Assembly: GCF_963853665.1 (NCBI RefSeq)
Contig: NZ_OY970459.1
Coordinates: forward strand, 3,348,001-3,412,000
Length of the DNA: 64,000 nucleotides
Origin: Mycobacterium decipiens
Lineage (GTDB): Bacteria > Actinomycetota > Actinomycetes > Mycobacteriales > Mycobacteriaceae
Direction: 5' to 3'
Shown here: positions 34,026 through 44,864 of the stretch, piece by piece
Numbering within the stretch: the first letter of the stretch is position 1
Layout: each line of letters opens with the position of its first letter
Made by a program: the position numbers and the translations under genes
The notes under the pieces: model-generated
Databases searched by the model: none
Seen by the model: the letters and a program-made list of their open reading frames with translations, nothing else
What the model was told of the DNA's origin: nothing

Positions 34026-35249
34026 TTATGAGCCTGCCTCCCGCAATGCGACAGCGAACTGGTGAACCGCCCAGTCGATCTCCTGCGCCGTGATCACCAA
34101 CGGCGGCGCAAACCGCAGCGTGGCGCCGTGGGTGTCTTTTACCAACACACCGCGTTCGGCCAGCCGCGAGCTCATTTCCTTGCCGGTGGCCAGCGCCGGG
34201 TCGATGTCAACGCCGGCCCACAATCCCAGGCCACGCACCGCGACCACACCGTCGCCGGTCAATTCGACGAGCCGCTGATGCAGATGAGCGCCCATCTCGG
34301 CGGAGCGGGACTGAAATTCTCCCCGGGCAACCAGGGAAACCACGGTGCTGCCGATCGCGGCCGCCAACGGGTTTCCGCCGAACGTCGACCCGTGTTCGCC
34401 CGGATGTAACACGCCGAGGATTTCGCGGTCTGCGACCACCGCCGACAGCGGGACCACGCCACCGCCAAGTGCCTTGCCGAGCAGATAAATGTCGGGCACG
34501 ACGCCCCAGTGGTCACAGGCGAACGTGTAACCCGTGCGAGCCAGCCCCGATTGGATTTCGTCGGCGATCATCAGCACGTTGTGTTCGGCGCACAGGGCAC
34601 GCACGGCGGGCAGGTAGTCGTCGGGCGGGACGATGATGCCCGCCTCGCCCTGGATCGGTTCGAGCAGCACCGCAACGGTGTCGTCGTCGATCGCCTGAGC
34701 GAGCGCCGCTGCGTCGCCGAACGGCACCGAGCGGAATCCCGGCGTGAACGGCCCGAATCCGCGTCGCGCAACGGGATCGGACGAGAAGCTGACGATGCTG
34801 ATGGTGCGGCCATGAAAGTTGTTGTCCGCCACAATGATATTTGCCCGGCCCGCGGGGACACCCTTGACCTCGGCTCCCCATTTGCGGGCCACTTTGAGAC
34901 CGCTCTCTACCGCTTCAGCACCCGAGTTCATCGGCAGCACCATGTCTTTGCCGCACAACTCGGCAAGTGCGGTGCAGAAGGGCCCGAGTCGATCGGAATG
35001 AAACGCCCGGCTCACCAGGGTGACGGCGTCGAGTTGGGCGTGAGCTGTGGCGGTGATCTCGGGGTTGCGATGGCCGAAGTTCACCGCCGAGTACGCAGCC
35101 AGGCAGTCCAGGTAGCGTCGGCCATCGATATCGGTGATCCACGCGCCCTCGGCGCTGGCCGCGACCACGGGCAGCGGCGAATAATTGTGCGCCGCATGCC
35201 TTTCGACCAGTGCGATAGCGGCTTCGGTCGCGTCCACAAGAACTGTCAT
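34026..35249 (-). CDS. rocD: RocD, ornithine aminotransferase (intact)
   Basis: From ATG 35249, 407 residues. PLP-dependent class III aminotransferase that converts ornithine and 2-oxoglutarate to glutamate semialdehyde. The PLP lysine lies in LLGKALGGGVVPLS, and NSGAEAVESGLKVARKW, ADEIQSGLARTG and HGSTFGGNPLAAA are also family motifs. In H37Rv the same gene is recalled as two pieces (rocD1, rocD2); here it is uninterrupted. The start overlaps the stop of the DDAH-like gene (ATGA). Confidence 0.95.
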   Translation of the reverse strand: MTVLVDATEAAIALVERHAAHNYSPLPVVAASAEGAWITDIDGRRYLDCLAAYSAVNFGHRNPEITATAHAQLDAVTLVSRAFHSDRLGPFCTALAELCGKDMVLPMNSGAEAVESGLKVARKWGAEVKGVPAGRANIIVADNNFHGRTISIVSFSSDPVARRGFGPFTPGFRSVPFGDAAALAQAIDDDTVAVLLEPIQGEAGIIVPPDDYLPAVRALCAEHNVLMIADEIQSGLARTGYTFACDHWGVVPDIYLLGKALGGGVVPLSAVVADREILGVLHPGEHGSTFGGNPLAAAIGSTVVSLVARGEFQSRSAEMGAHLHQRLVELTGDGVVAVRGLGLWAGVDIDPALATGKEMSSRLAERGVLVKDTHGATLRFAPPLVITAQEIDWAVHQFAVALREAGS

Positions 35250-36097
35250 GGGTGTACCTCCAGCGTGCAGCACTTCACGGAACCGCCGCCCTTGAGCAGC
35301 TCGGACAGATCGACACCGACCGGCTCGAAGCCGGCCTCCCGCAGCTGCCCGGCAAAACCGGTGGCCGCGGCGGGAAGCACGACATGTAAGCCGTCGGACA
35401 CGGCGTTGAGTCCGAACACGTACGCGTCGGCGCTGCCGACCGCGATCGCGTCAGGAAACAGTACCCGCAACTGTTCCTGTGCCGCCGTGCTGAACGCCGG
35501 CGGGTAGTAGGCAATCGTACGATCGTCGAGAACGGCCAGCGCGGTGTCGAGGTGATAGAACCTTGGGTCCACCAGCTCGAGGGAGACCACCGGCAGGCCG
35601 AGCACCGCGGCGATTTCGGCGTGTGCGCGCGGGTCGGTGCGAAAGCCGTAGCCCGCCAACACCGATTCGCCAACCATCAACAGGTCGCCCTGTCCCTCGT
35701 TAACATGACGGGTTGACACGGGCCGATACCCGACCGAGGACATCCACCTGGCGTAGGCCTTCGACTCGCCGGCCCGTTCGGTGAACCGGAACCGGGCGAC
35801 CACGGCGATGTCATGCGCGATGAACCCACCGTTGGCGGCGTACACCATGTCCGGTAGCCCGGGTTCGGGCTCGATCAGATCCACGCTGTGGCCCAGCCGG
35901 ACATAGGTCTGGTAGAGGTGTTCCCACTGCGCCAGCGCGACCTGGACGTCAACCGGCGCGGTGACGTCCATCCAGGGGTTGATCGCGTACTCGACGGCGA
36001 AGAAGGCCGGCGGGGTCATCGCGTACCGCCGCGTCCGCGGGGTGCGGCTGTGCGCTTCTGCCCCAAGACGGGCGGCGCCGAGGAAGGAATCTGTCAT
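35246..36097 (-). CDS. Dimethylarginine dimethylaminohydrolase-like guanidino enzyme
   Basis: 283 residues of the amidinotransferase/DDAH fold. The catalytic cysteine is in the C-terminal GGGSVKCCTLEVHP. Other motifs are EPEPGLPDMVYAANGG, NEGQGDLLMVG and FYHLDTALAVLDD, which carries the catalytic histidine. It probably hydrolyses arginine or a methylated arginine, feeding RocD. It is first in the operon, with the divergent Lrp gene 145 bp away. Rv2323c-like. Confidence 0.88.
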   Translation of the reverse strand: MTDSFLGAARLGAEAHSRTPRTRRYAMTPPAFFAVEYAINPWMDVTAPVDVQVALAQWEHLYQTYVRLGHSVDLIEPEPGLPDMVYAANGGFIAHDIAVVARFRFTERAGESKAYARWMSSVGYRPVSTRHVNEGQGDLLMVGESVLAGYGFRTDPRAHAEIAAVLGLPVVSLELVDPRFYHLDTALAVLDDRTIAYYPPAFSTAAQEQLRVLFPDAIAVGSADAYVFGLNAVSDGLHVVLPAAATGFAGQLREAGFEPVGVDLSELLKGGGSVKCCTLEVHP

Positions 36098-36100
36098 AAA

Positions 36101-36200
36101 GCAACGATATTTGGCCCTGATTACACAATCAAACGACGGATATTGCGCGTTTATGATCGATATGTTGCGCTAACGTGGGATTTGTAGCGATTCGTTGCGC
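36101..36200. promoter_or_regulatory. Repeated TTGCGC half-sites, likely Lrp/AsnC operator
   Basis: In the divergent space between the DDAH-like gene and the Lrp gene, TTGCGC occurs at 36143, 36165 and 36195, each preceded by T/A-rich GATAT- or TTCG-type bases. An inverted relative GCAACGATAT lies at 36101. Spacing of 22 and 30 bp is close to whole helical turns. Lrp-family proteins bind such arrays to control themselves and the neighbouring amino-acid genes. Confidence 0.5.
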
Positions 36201-36241
36201 GCTAGAACGAGGGGCGCGCTGGAACGGAGGGGGTGGTGCCG

Positions 36242-36688
36242 ATGGACCACCTGGATGACACCGACGAGCGCATCCTCGCCGAGCTGGCCGAGCATGCGCG
36301 GGCCACCTTCGCCGAGATCGGCCAGAAGGTGAGTTTGTCCCCGCCCGCGGTCAAACGCCGCGTCGACCGGATGCTCGAGAGCGGTGTGATCAAGGGCTTC
36401 ACCACCGTCGTCGACCGCACCGCGCTGGGCTGGAACACCGAAGCCTATGTGCTGATTTTCTGCCACGGCAGGATTGCGCCCGATCAGCTGCGCGATGCCT
36501 GGGTGGATATCCCCGAGGTGGTCAGCGCGGCTACCGTGACCGGCACGTCCGACGCGATCCTGCACGTGCTCGCTCACAACATGCGGCATTTGGAGGCAGC
36601 CCTCGAGCGCATTCGGTCCAGCGCTGATGTCGAACGCAGCGAAAGCATCGTCGTGCTGTCGAATCTCATCGACCGGATGCGCCCCTGA
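36242..36688 (+). CDS. Lrp/AsnC-family regulator (Rv2324-like)
   Basis: 148 residues from ATG 36242, equal to Rv2324. N-terminal helix-turn-helix (DDTDERILAELAEHARATFAEIGQKVSLSPPAVKRRVDRM) and a C-terminal RAM ligand-sensing domain. It is divergent from the arginine/ornithine operon and is the obvious candidate to control it in response to an amino acid. Confidence 0.92.
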   Translation: MDHLDDTDERILAELAEHARATFAEIGQKVSLSPPAVKRRVDRMLESGVIKGFTTVVDRTALGWNTEAYVLIFCHGRIAPDQLRDAWVDIPEVVSAATVTGTSDAILHVLAHNMRHLEAALERIRSSADVERSESIVVLSNLIDRMRP

Positions 36689-37185
36689 CGCCCTCGGCCG
36701 CTGGGCCGGTAATCGACGCGCCGCCCGTTACGGGGCGTCGTCGTCATCGTTCCCGTCGCGTAGCAGCTATTCGGGGTGATGCAACGCCCAGGGTGTGTCA
36801 CCCGATTGGGAAGGTGTTGATCGACGACGTGTGATTGTTGATCAGCTTGGGCGGCGGTCGAGTCGCTGATGCCCTCCGATAAGGCAAGCGGGGCAACAGA
36901 TTCGGTGACCATCGTCTGATGTTGGAAGGTACCCTCACCTACCTCGGCGGCGTCCTACCGGCGGCGTGTAGTTGGTCACGGCCCGCGTGGGCTCCCCCCA
37001 AACTGGGCGACACAGGCCGGCCCGGCACGGGCAACCCCATTTGACGAACAAGCATGAGGTACTTCATCTCTCCTGGAGAAGCCCGTGCCGGCCGGACAGC
37101 GAAATGCCGCAAATATCAAGGCCCGTCACCGCGGGTCACAGCGCGTAAATCAACAACTCCGGACGCCCGTGGCCCTGGCGGGTCA
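36689..37185. other. 497-bp region without gene; imperfect inverted repeat at 37015-37095
   Basis: No supported coding frame. The part near 37015-37095 has an 18/15-base inverted repeat (CCGGCCCGGCACGGGC against GCCCGTGCCGGCCGG), separated by 48 bp. The bases between read like an insertion-sequence end, but I cannot name it. The region precedes the 3' end of the proline-rich secreted gene. Confidence 0.35.
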
Positions 37186-37542
37186 TCAGTGGCGTTGATT
37201 GTTCGGCAAGTTGGGCGGGTGGTTGGGCACCGGAGGAGGCGGGTGGTTGGGCACCGGTGGCCGGGGATTGTTCGGCAAGTTGGGCGGGTGGTTGGGCACC
37301 GGAGGAGGCGGGTGGTTGGGCACCGGTGGCGGGGGATTGTTCGCCCCCGGGATCCTGCCTCGCTCCATGGGAATCCTATCCGGAGGCGGAGGCGGATTGT
37401 TTCTTCCCCCAATGAGTGTCGGTGGATTTGGCGCGGGTGAGTCGTGCGGCGTGGCGCTGGCAACGCCAGCTGCCATGCCAGCACCGACAATACCGAGCCC
37501 ACCGGCGAGCAAGCACCCAGCCAATACATTCCTGATCTTCAT
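37186..37542 (-). CDS. Small secreted proline-rich repeat protein
   Basis: From ATG 37542, 118 residues. A signal peptide (MKIRNVLAGCLLAGGLGIVGAG..., cleavage near ASATPH) precedes a proline-rich tail built of PNHPPPPVPNHPPNLPNN units, two near-identical 23-residue copies. No cysteine or catalytic motif is visible. A decayed paralogue with the same signal sequence (KIRKVLAG) lies at 58579-58761. Possibly a cell-wall or surface spacer protein. Confidence 0.72.
   Translation of the reverse strand: MKIRNVLAGCLLAGGLGIVGAGMAAGVASATPHDSPAPNPPTLIGGRNNPPPPPDRIPMERGRIPGANNPPPPVPNHPPPPVPNHPPNLPNNPRPPVPNHPPPPVPNHPPNLPNNQRH
37198..37342. repeat. 69-bp tandem duplication in the proline-rich gene
   Basis: Two copies with a 69-bp period (GTTCGGCAAGTTGGGC at 37201 and again at 37270), nearly identical with a C/G difference near the end of the unit. 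Each copy also has an internal TGGGCACCGG repeat. The period is a multiple of three, so copy number could change without a frameshift. Confidence 0.8.
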
Positions 37543-37701
37543 GCACCACACCCTTCGTAACAAGTGAGCAGATAACGTGGCCATGAAACAAGATGGAACA
37601 CGGGCGAAGCTAGATAAGCCTATTGTGATATCGCTGTGAATCGCCTGGCGCAGCCGGGCTTAGCCTTGACGCGCAGACCGGCCGGGTGAGGTGTTGGGGA
37701 G

Positions 37702-37908
37702 ATGATTTGGCCCGTGCGGATGGTCAGCTGGTCGTGGCTACTGGAAATGAAAGCTGATTTCATTAAGCCACAGGATAATTCGATGCACTACCTCGAATTC
37801 AATCCAGACGTCGACGCGACCATCTTCTACACCTCCTGCACTACTGGGAGGCCAAAAGGGACCATCGGAACCCATCGCAACACCGTAATCGTCGCATTCG
37901 CCTCGTGA
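37702..37908 (+). pseudogene. Acyl-CoA ligase (FadD) fragment
   Basis: A 68-residue frame contains NPDVDATIFYTSCTTGRPKGTIGTHRN, the AMP-binding phosphate loop of FadD-type ligases. The usual SGTTG glycine is Cys here. Nothing before or after matches the rest of a ligase, so this is a short fragment of a lost or transferred gene. Confidence 0.65.
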
Positions 37909-37928
37909 TTCGCCACGCGCGGCTCGTC

Positions 37929-37954
37929 GGGTAGCCCGGGTCTGCCGGGCTACC

Positions 37955-37955
<1 letters not shown>
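37929..37955 (-). terminator. Stem-loop directly after cbiQ
   Basis: Perfect 11-bp stem (GGGTAGCCCGG with CCGGGCTACCC) and a 5-base loop, touching the stop codon of the ECF permease gene on the minus strand. There is no strong U tract, as is common for mycobacterial terminators. Confidence 0.65.
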
Positions 37956-40869
<2,914 letters not shown>

Positions 40870-40957
40870 TTCACCGATTCTGCCAGGCCCAGGCCCTAAA
40901 GCGCGGCAGCACGTCGATCCACGTGGGCTTTTGCTTGCCGTGCCCACGATTGGTCTC

Positions 40958-40974
40958 GCATAGCAAAGCTATGC
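40958..40974. promoter_or_regulatory. Perfect 17-bp palindrome, likely MarR operator
   Basis: GCATAGC-AAA-GCTATGC, perfect 7-bp arms with a 3-bp centre, 12 bp upstream of the MarR start and 88 bp from the divergent ECF start. This is the typical size and place of a MarR autoregulatory operator, possibly controlling both directions. Confidence 0.75.
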
Positions 40975-40986
40975 AACGATGGAGGG

Positions 40987-41475
40987 ATGAGTTCCTCCTC
41001 CGCCACTGCCAACCACACCGAGGTCGGCGGGCCCGTGCCGGGCCTAGGCGCGGACCTATTGGCGGTGGTCGCCCGGCTCAACCGCCTGGCAACGCAGCGC
41101 ATCCAGATGCCGCTGCCGTCGGCTCAAGCCAGGTTGCTGGCCATCATCGAAGCCCAGGGGGAAGCGCGGATCGGCGACCTGGCCGCCGTCGATCACTGTT
41201 CGCAACCGACGATGACCACGCAGGTGCGACGACTCGAGGACGCCGGGCTGGTTACCCGAACCGTCGACCCCGAAGATGCCCGGGCGGTCCGCATCCGTAT
41301 CACGCCGGAAGGGATCCGCACATTGTCCGCGGTGCGGGCCGACCGCGCGGCCGTGATCGAGCCGCAGCTGGCCCAGCTCGACCCGGCGGACCGCCAGGTG
41401 CTGGCGGATGCGGTCGAAGTATTGCGCCGTCTGCTCGAAAGTGCCGCCGCCGCACCGGGCCGCGCCACACTCTGA
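40987..41475 (+). CDS. MarR-family regulator (Rv2327-like)
   Basis: 162 residues from ATG 40987 with GATGGAGGG just upstream. The winged helix is visible in ARIGDLAAVDHCSQPTMTTQVRRLEDAGLVTRTVDPEDARAVRIRITPEG. It is probably autoregulated through the adjacent palindrome. The FHA-ABC gene begins 17 bp after its stop, so they are likely cotranscribed. Confidence 0.92.
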   Translation: MSSSSATANHTEVGGPVPGLGADLLAVVARLNRLATQRIQMPLPSAQARLLAIIEAQGEARIGDLAAVDHCSQPTMTTQVRRLEDAGLVTRTVDPEDARAVRIRITPEGIRTLSAVRADRAAVIEPQLAQLDPADRQVLADAVEVLRRLLESAAAAPGRATL

Positions 41476-41492
41476 GCGCTGCGGGCATCCTG

Positions 41493-43712
41493 ATGTCGAA
41501 CGCCTTCCCGCTGACCGTATGGGTCGAATCGATGCGGTACGTGTTTCCCCCCGGCCGGGACGTGATCGTGGGCGGCGGCGGCCAGTGCGACATCCGCTTG
41601 GATCGGCTGGGCCCGGTTCACCGTGGGCCCGCGTGGCGATCGATCCCGGATCTGGTGCTGCGGTTTACCGGTACCCATTGGGTCGCCATCGACAGGAGCC
41701 GCACCGGCATTTACGTCGATGGTGCGCGCATGTCGACGGTCGACATCCGTGACGGCCAGGCGATCACGATCGGTGATCCCCAGCGCGGGCCGCGGCTGGT
41801 TTTTCAGATCAGCGGACCACCGCCGGCGCCGTCGCCACCCGAGCACTCCACCCTCGAGCGGCCGACCAAACCGATCCGGCTGCCGACGGCAGCTGGGTCC
41901 ACACCACCGCCCCCACCAGACGACGAGCAGCAACCTAGCCGGAGCCTGGTCGAACGGATGACCGACGCGACGCGAAAGCTACTTCCCGCTCGCCCGGTCA
42001 CCGAGGCCGGCGAGGTCGTCTCGCCAACCAATCGATTGCCGCTGAAGCCCGGCGCGCGCACGATCGGAGTGGCCGCATATCGGTTGGGGCTCAACATCGA
42101 TGGGCACGAGCTGCTTTCGAATGTGTCGTTCACTGCGCAACCAGGCTCATTGATCGCTGTCGTGGGGCCGTCGGACACCCGCAACTCCGCCTTGATCGAG
42201 GTGCTCGCCGGCACCCGCCCCCGCAGCTCCGGGGTGCTGACCGTGGACGGCCACGACGCATACGCCGAGCCCGAGTCGATGCGATCCCGCATCGGGATAG
42301 TGCCACGTATCCACCGCCTGCACCCGCATCTGACCGTCGGACGCGTCCTGGACTACGCCGCCAGACTGCGGCTACCGCCAAACACCTCGCCCGACAATCG
42401 CCGCCGAGTGGTGAATCAAGTGCTCGACGAACTCGAGTTGACCCCGCACCGCAAGACCCGGGTGGCCAAACTGTCGCCCGAAGCGCACCGGTGCGCCGCG
42501 CTGGCGATCGAGCTGGTCACCAGGCCATCGCTGCTGGTGGTTGACGAGCCGAGCGCCGCGCTGGATGCGGCGCAGGAACACCACGTCATGGCGGTGCTGC
42601 GCCGGCAGGCCGACCTCGGCTGCGTCGTCGTGGTGGCCACCACGTCGCTGGTGCACCTGAACATGTGCGACCAGGTGTTGCTGCTCACCCCGGCCGGCAC
42701 CATGGCTTTCGCCGGGGCCCCCGTGCAGATCGAGTCCGCGATGGGCACCACCGACTGGTCCGAGGTGTTCGCGCAGGTTGCCGCCGATCCCGACGGCACC
42801 CACCAGGCGTTCCTGACCCGTCAACAGGCGGTGCCGGCGGCGCCGGCGGTGGCGGCGCCCGAGCCACCCCCCACCGAACTCGCCTTGAAGCGGCAGTTCC
42901 GGTTGATTGTCCGGCGGCAGGCGCGCCTGTTGTTCGCCGACCGCCGCTACTTCCTGTTCTTGGCGCTCCTACCGGTCGCGCTGGGGGCGTTGACGCTGCT
43001 GATTCCCGGCGACTCCGGCCTCCGGGCCGACCCGTCCGGCACCAACCCCCACGAAGCGGTCGAAATCCTGGCCGCGCTCAACATCGCCGCGGTGATCCTG
43101 GGCCTCACGCTGACCATCCGCGACCTGGTTGGGGAGCGCCGCATCTTTTCGCGCGAGCAGTCCGTCGGGCTGTCGACGTTCGCCTACCTGGCCGGCAAGA
43201 TCCTCGTCTTCAGTGTGGCCGCGGCAATCCAGACGGCCATTCTCACCACGATCGTCGTGGCCGGCAAAGGCGGACCCCCGCACGACGCTGTCCTGCTTCC
43301 CAATCCCGGCGTCGAGCTGTACGTGAGCGTGGCTGCCACCGGCATTGTCTCGGCGATCGCCGGCCTGGCGCTGTCGTCGCTGGGGTGTTCCCTCCGGGAG
43401 GTCCTGCCGCTGCTGGTGCCGGTGATTCTGGCATCCCTGCTGTTTGCCGGGGGCCTGCTTCCGCTGGTCGGCACGTGGGGCTTCGACCAGATCTCCTGGC
43501 TCATTCCGGCCCACTGGGGTTTCGCCGCGTCGGCTTCGACCGTCGACCTGCGCCGGGTCGACGACCTGGCCGCCGACGACGGGCTGTGGGCCCACTATGT
43601 CGGCTGGTGGGCGTTCGACATGGTGATGCTGGTCGTGTTGGGCGCGGCGCTGGCCGGGTTCGTCTGGTATCGGCTGCGCCCAGCTACAACGCAAACAACA
43701 AGAACTGCGTGA
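41493..43712 (+). CDS. FHA-domain ABC protein with degenerate ATPase motifs
   Basis: 739 residues from ATG 41493. Residues 1-110 resemble an FHA phosphothreonine-binding domain (GGGGQCDIRLDRLGPVHRG). An ABC ATPase domain follows at about 190-420, and at least six membrane helices of an ABC2-type permease from about 490. This is the layout of Rv1747. The Walker A reads GPSDTRNSAL, with the invariant lysine replaced by Asn, and the signature reads LSPEAHRC instead of LSGGQ. Walker B (LLVVDEPS) is kept. It is probably not a normal ATPase unless paired with another chain. It overlaps the lipoprotein gene by 29 bp tail to tail. Confidence 0.87.
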   Translation: MSNAFPLTVWVESMRYVFPPGRDVIVGGGGQCDIRLDRLGPVHRGPAWRSIPDLVLRFTGTHWVAIDRSRTGIYVDGARMSTVDIRDGQAITIGDPQRGPRLVFQISGPPPAPSPPEHSTLERPTKPIRLPTAAGSTPPPPPDDEQQPSRSLVERMTDATRKLLPARPVTEAGEVVSPTNRLPLKPGARTIGVAAYRLGLNIDGHELLSNVSFTAQPGSLIAVVGPSDTRNSALIEVLAGTRPRSSGVLTVDGHDAYAEPESMRSRIGIVPRIHRLHPHLTVGRVLDYAARLRLPPNTSPDNRRRVVNQVLDELELTPHRKTRVAKLSPEAHRCAALAIELVTRPSLLVVDEPSAALDAAQEHHVMAVLRRQADLGCVVVVATTSLVHLNMCDQVLLLTPAGTMAFAGAPVQIESAMGTTDWSEVFAQVAADPDGTHQAFLTRQQAVPAAPAVAAPEPPPTELALKRQFRLIVRRQARLLFADRRYFLFLALLPVALGALTLLIPGDSGLRADPSGTNPHEAVEILAALNIAAVILGLTLTIRDLVGERRIFSREQSVGLSTFAYLAGKILVFSVAAAIQTAILTTIVVAGKGGPPHDAVLLPNPGVELYVSVAATGIVSAIAGLALSSLGCSLREVLPLLVPVILASLLFAGGLLPLVGTWGFDQISWLIPAHWGFAASASTVDLRRVDDLAADDGLWAHYVGWWAFDMVMLVVLGAALAGFVWYRLRPATTQTTRTA

Positions 43713-44805
43713 CCAGGATGGGCAGGAAGTCGTTGTCGCTGACCAGGACTACGGATTGACGGCCGTCGGGCAACTTCGGGCCCAGCGTGATGCCTTCGAT
43801 GTTGCCGACCGGATTGTCCGGTGCGACGGACAAGGCGGATAGATCCACGGCTAGCGATTTGCTCATTGGGGTCAGGACCGCGCCCTGCAGCGATGGCGTG
43901 GCTAAGACGTCGGTCGCGGCACCGATCTCGGCGCGGAAGATGCGGATCACCGGGGGGATGGCCGTGGACCGTTCCACTACCAGAAACGTCGTATCGGACA
44001 GCGCGACGAGATCTGAGACGCCGTTGCGCACGCCGGACCGGGCGGCCGGCTCCATCGGATAGGCGTACTGGGCGATGGGCGCCGTGGTCTCGACGTCGAA
44101 TTTGGTGAATCGGGTCAGCACCTGATGGTCATCGGAGTTCGGCGGCTCGTCGCCGTAGCCAGGGTCCTCCATCGCGGCGTACAGCGACCGGCCGTCGGGG
44201 GTCAGCGCCAGCCCCTCCAGCGCCCGGTTGTGCCGCGGCCCGATGTCCGGCGCCGACATTCTCAGGTTGGGCGGCAGGGTGAACTGGCCCAGATACCCGC
44301 CGTCCGGGGCCGCGATCCGGATCCACGGGTCCGCGTGCACCGCCCGATCGGTGCGCCGTTCGCCCTCGGAGCACCAGTACAGGCGATGCCGGGCGGCGTC
44401 GAAGGCGATGCCCTCGGGGTCGGGGGAAACCACCGGTAACGAACTGTGCGGCGGCTGTAGCGGATGCACGCCGGTGACTACCACATCGCTAATCCCTTTG
44501 TCCGACAGCAAAATCCGCATGGTGTAGAACCGAGCGGGGTGGTCCTGGGAACGGTCGTCGCTGATCGCGTAATAGAGCTGACCGTCCGGGTCGTAACTGA
44601 TGCCGGACAAGCCCCCGATGACCGTGCCGTGGAAGGTTGCGCCGGACGGAATCTGCGTCTGGCCGAGGTAGTTGAGCAACGGCCGCGGCGCATTCGCCGG
44701 TCGCGGAGGTTGCGCCGGGGCGCACCCGGCCAGACACAACGTCGGGCACAATATGCTCACCCACGCCAGCACGGCGACCGTGACCAACGTTTTCGGCTGG
44801 GGCAT
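43684..44805 (-). CDS. Phytase-like/esterase-like beta-propeller lipoprotein
   Basis: 373 residues. The signal peptide ends in the lipobox LAGC (Cys about 28). The mature part looks like the phytase-like domain PF13449: GGLSGISYDPDGQLYYAISDDRSQ near the start, SPDPEGIAFDAARHRLYWCSEGE, LEGLALTPDGRSLYAAMEDP and NIEGITLGPKLPDGRQSVVLVSDNDF at the end. It should be an external lipoprotein. The substrate is not known. It is convergent with the FHA-ABC gene. Confidence 0.82.
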   Translation of the reverse strand: MPQPKTLVTVAVLAWVSILCPTLCLAGCAPAQPPRPANAPRPLLNYLGQTQIPSGATFHGTVIGGLSGISYDPDGQLYYAISDDRSQDHPARFYTMRILLSDKGISDVVVTGVHPLQPPHSSLPVVSPDPEGIAFDAARHRLYWCSEGERRTDRAVHADPWIRIAAPDGGYLGQFTLPPNLRMSAPDIGPRHNRALEGLALTPDGRSLYAAMEDPGYGDEPPNSDDHQVLTRFTKFDVETTAPIAQYAYPMEPAARSGVRNGVSDLVALSDTTFLVVERSTAIPPVIRIFRAEIGAATDVLATPSLQGAVLTPMSKSLAVDLSALSVAPDNPVGNIEGITLGPKLPDGRQSVVLVSDNDFLPILVTQFLLFAL

Positions 44806-44864
44806 TGCGTTATCTAAGCCGATCGGACCGCCGATTGCGCGAGCGGCAGGTTACCGTCGGGGTT

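Noticed and set aside
37198..37342. Possible CRISPR array
   Set aside because: Only two contiguous 69-bp units without spacers, inside a protein-coding proline repeat.
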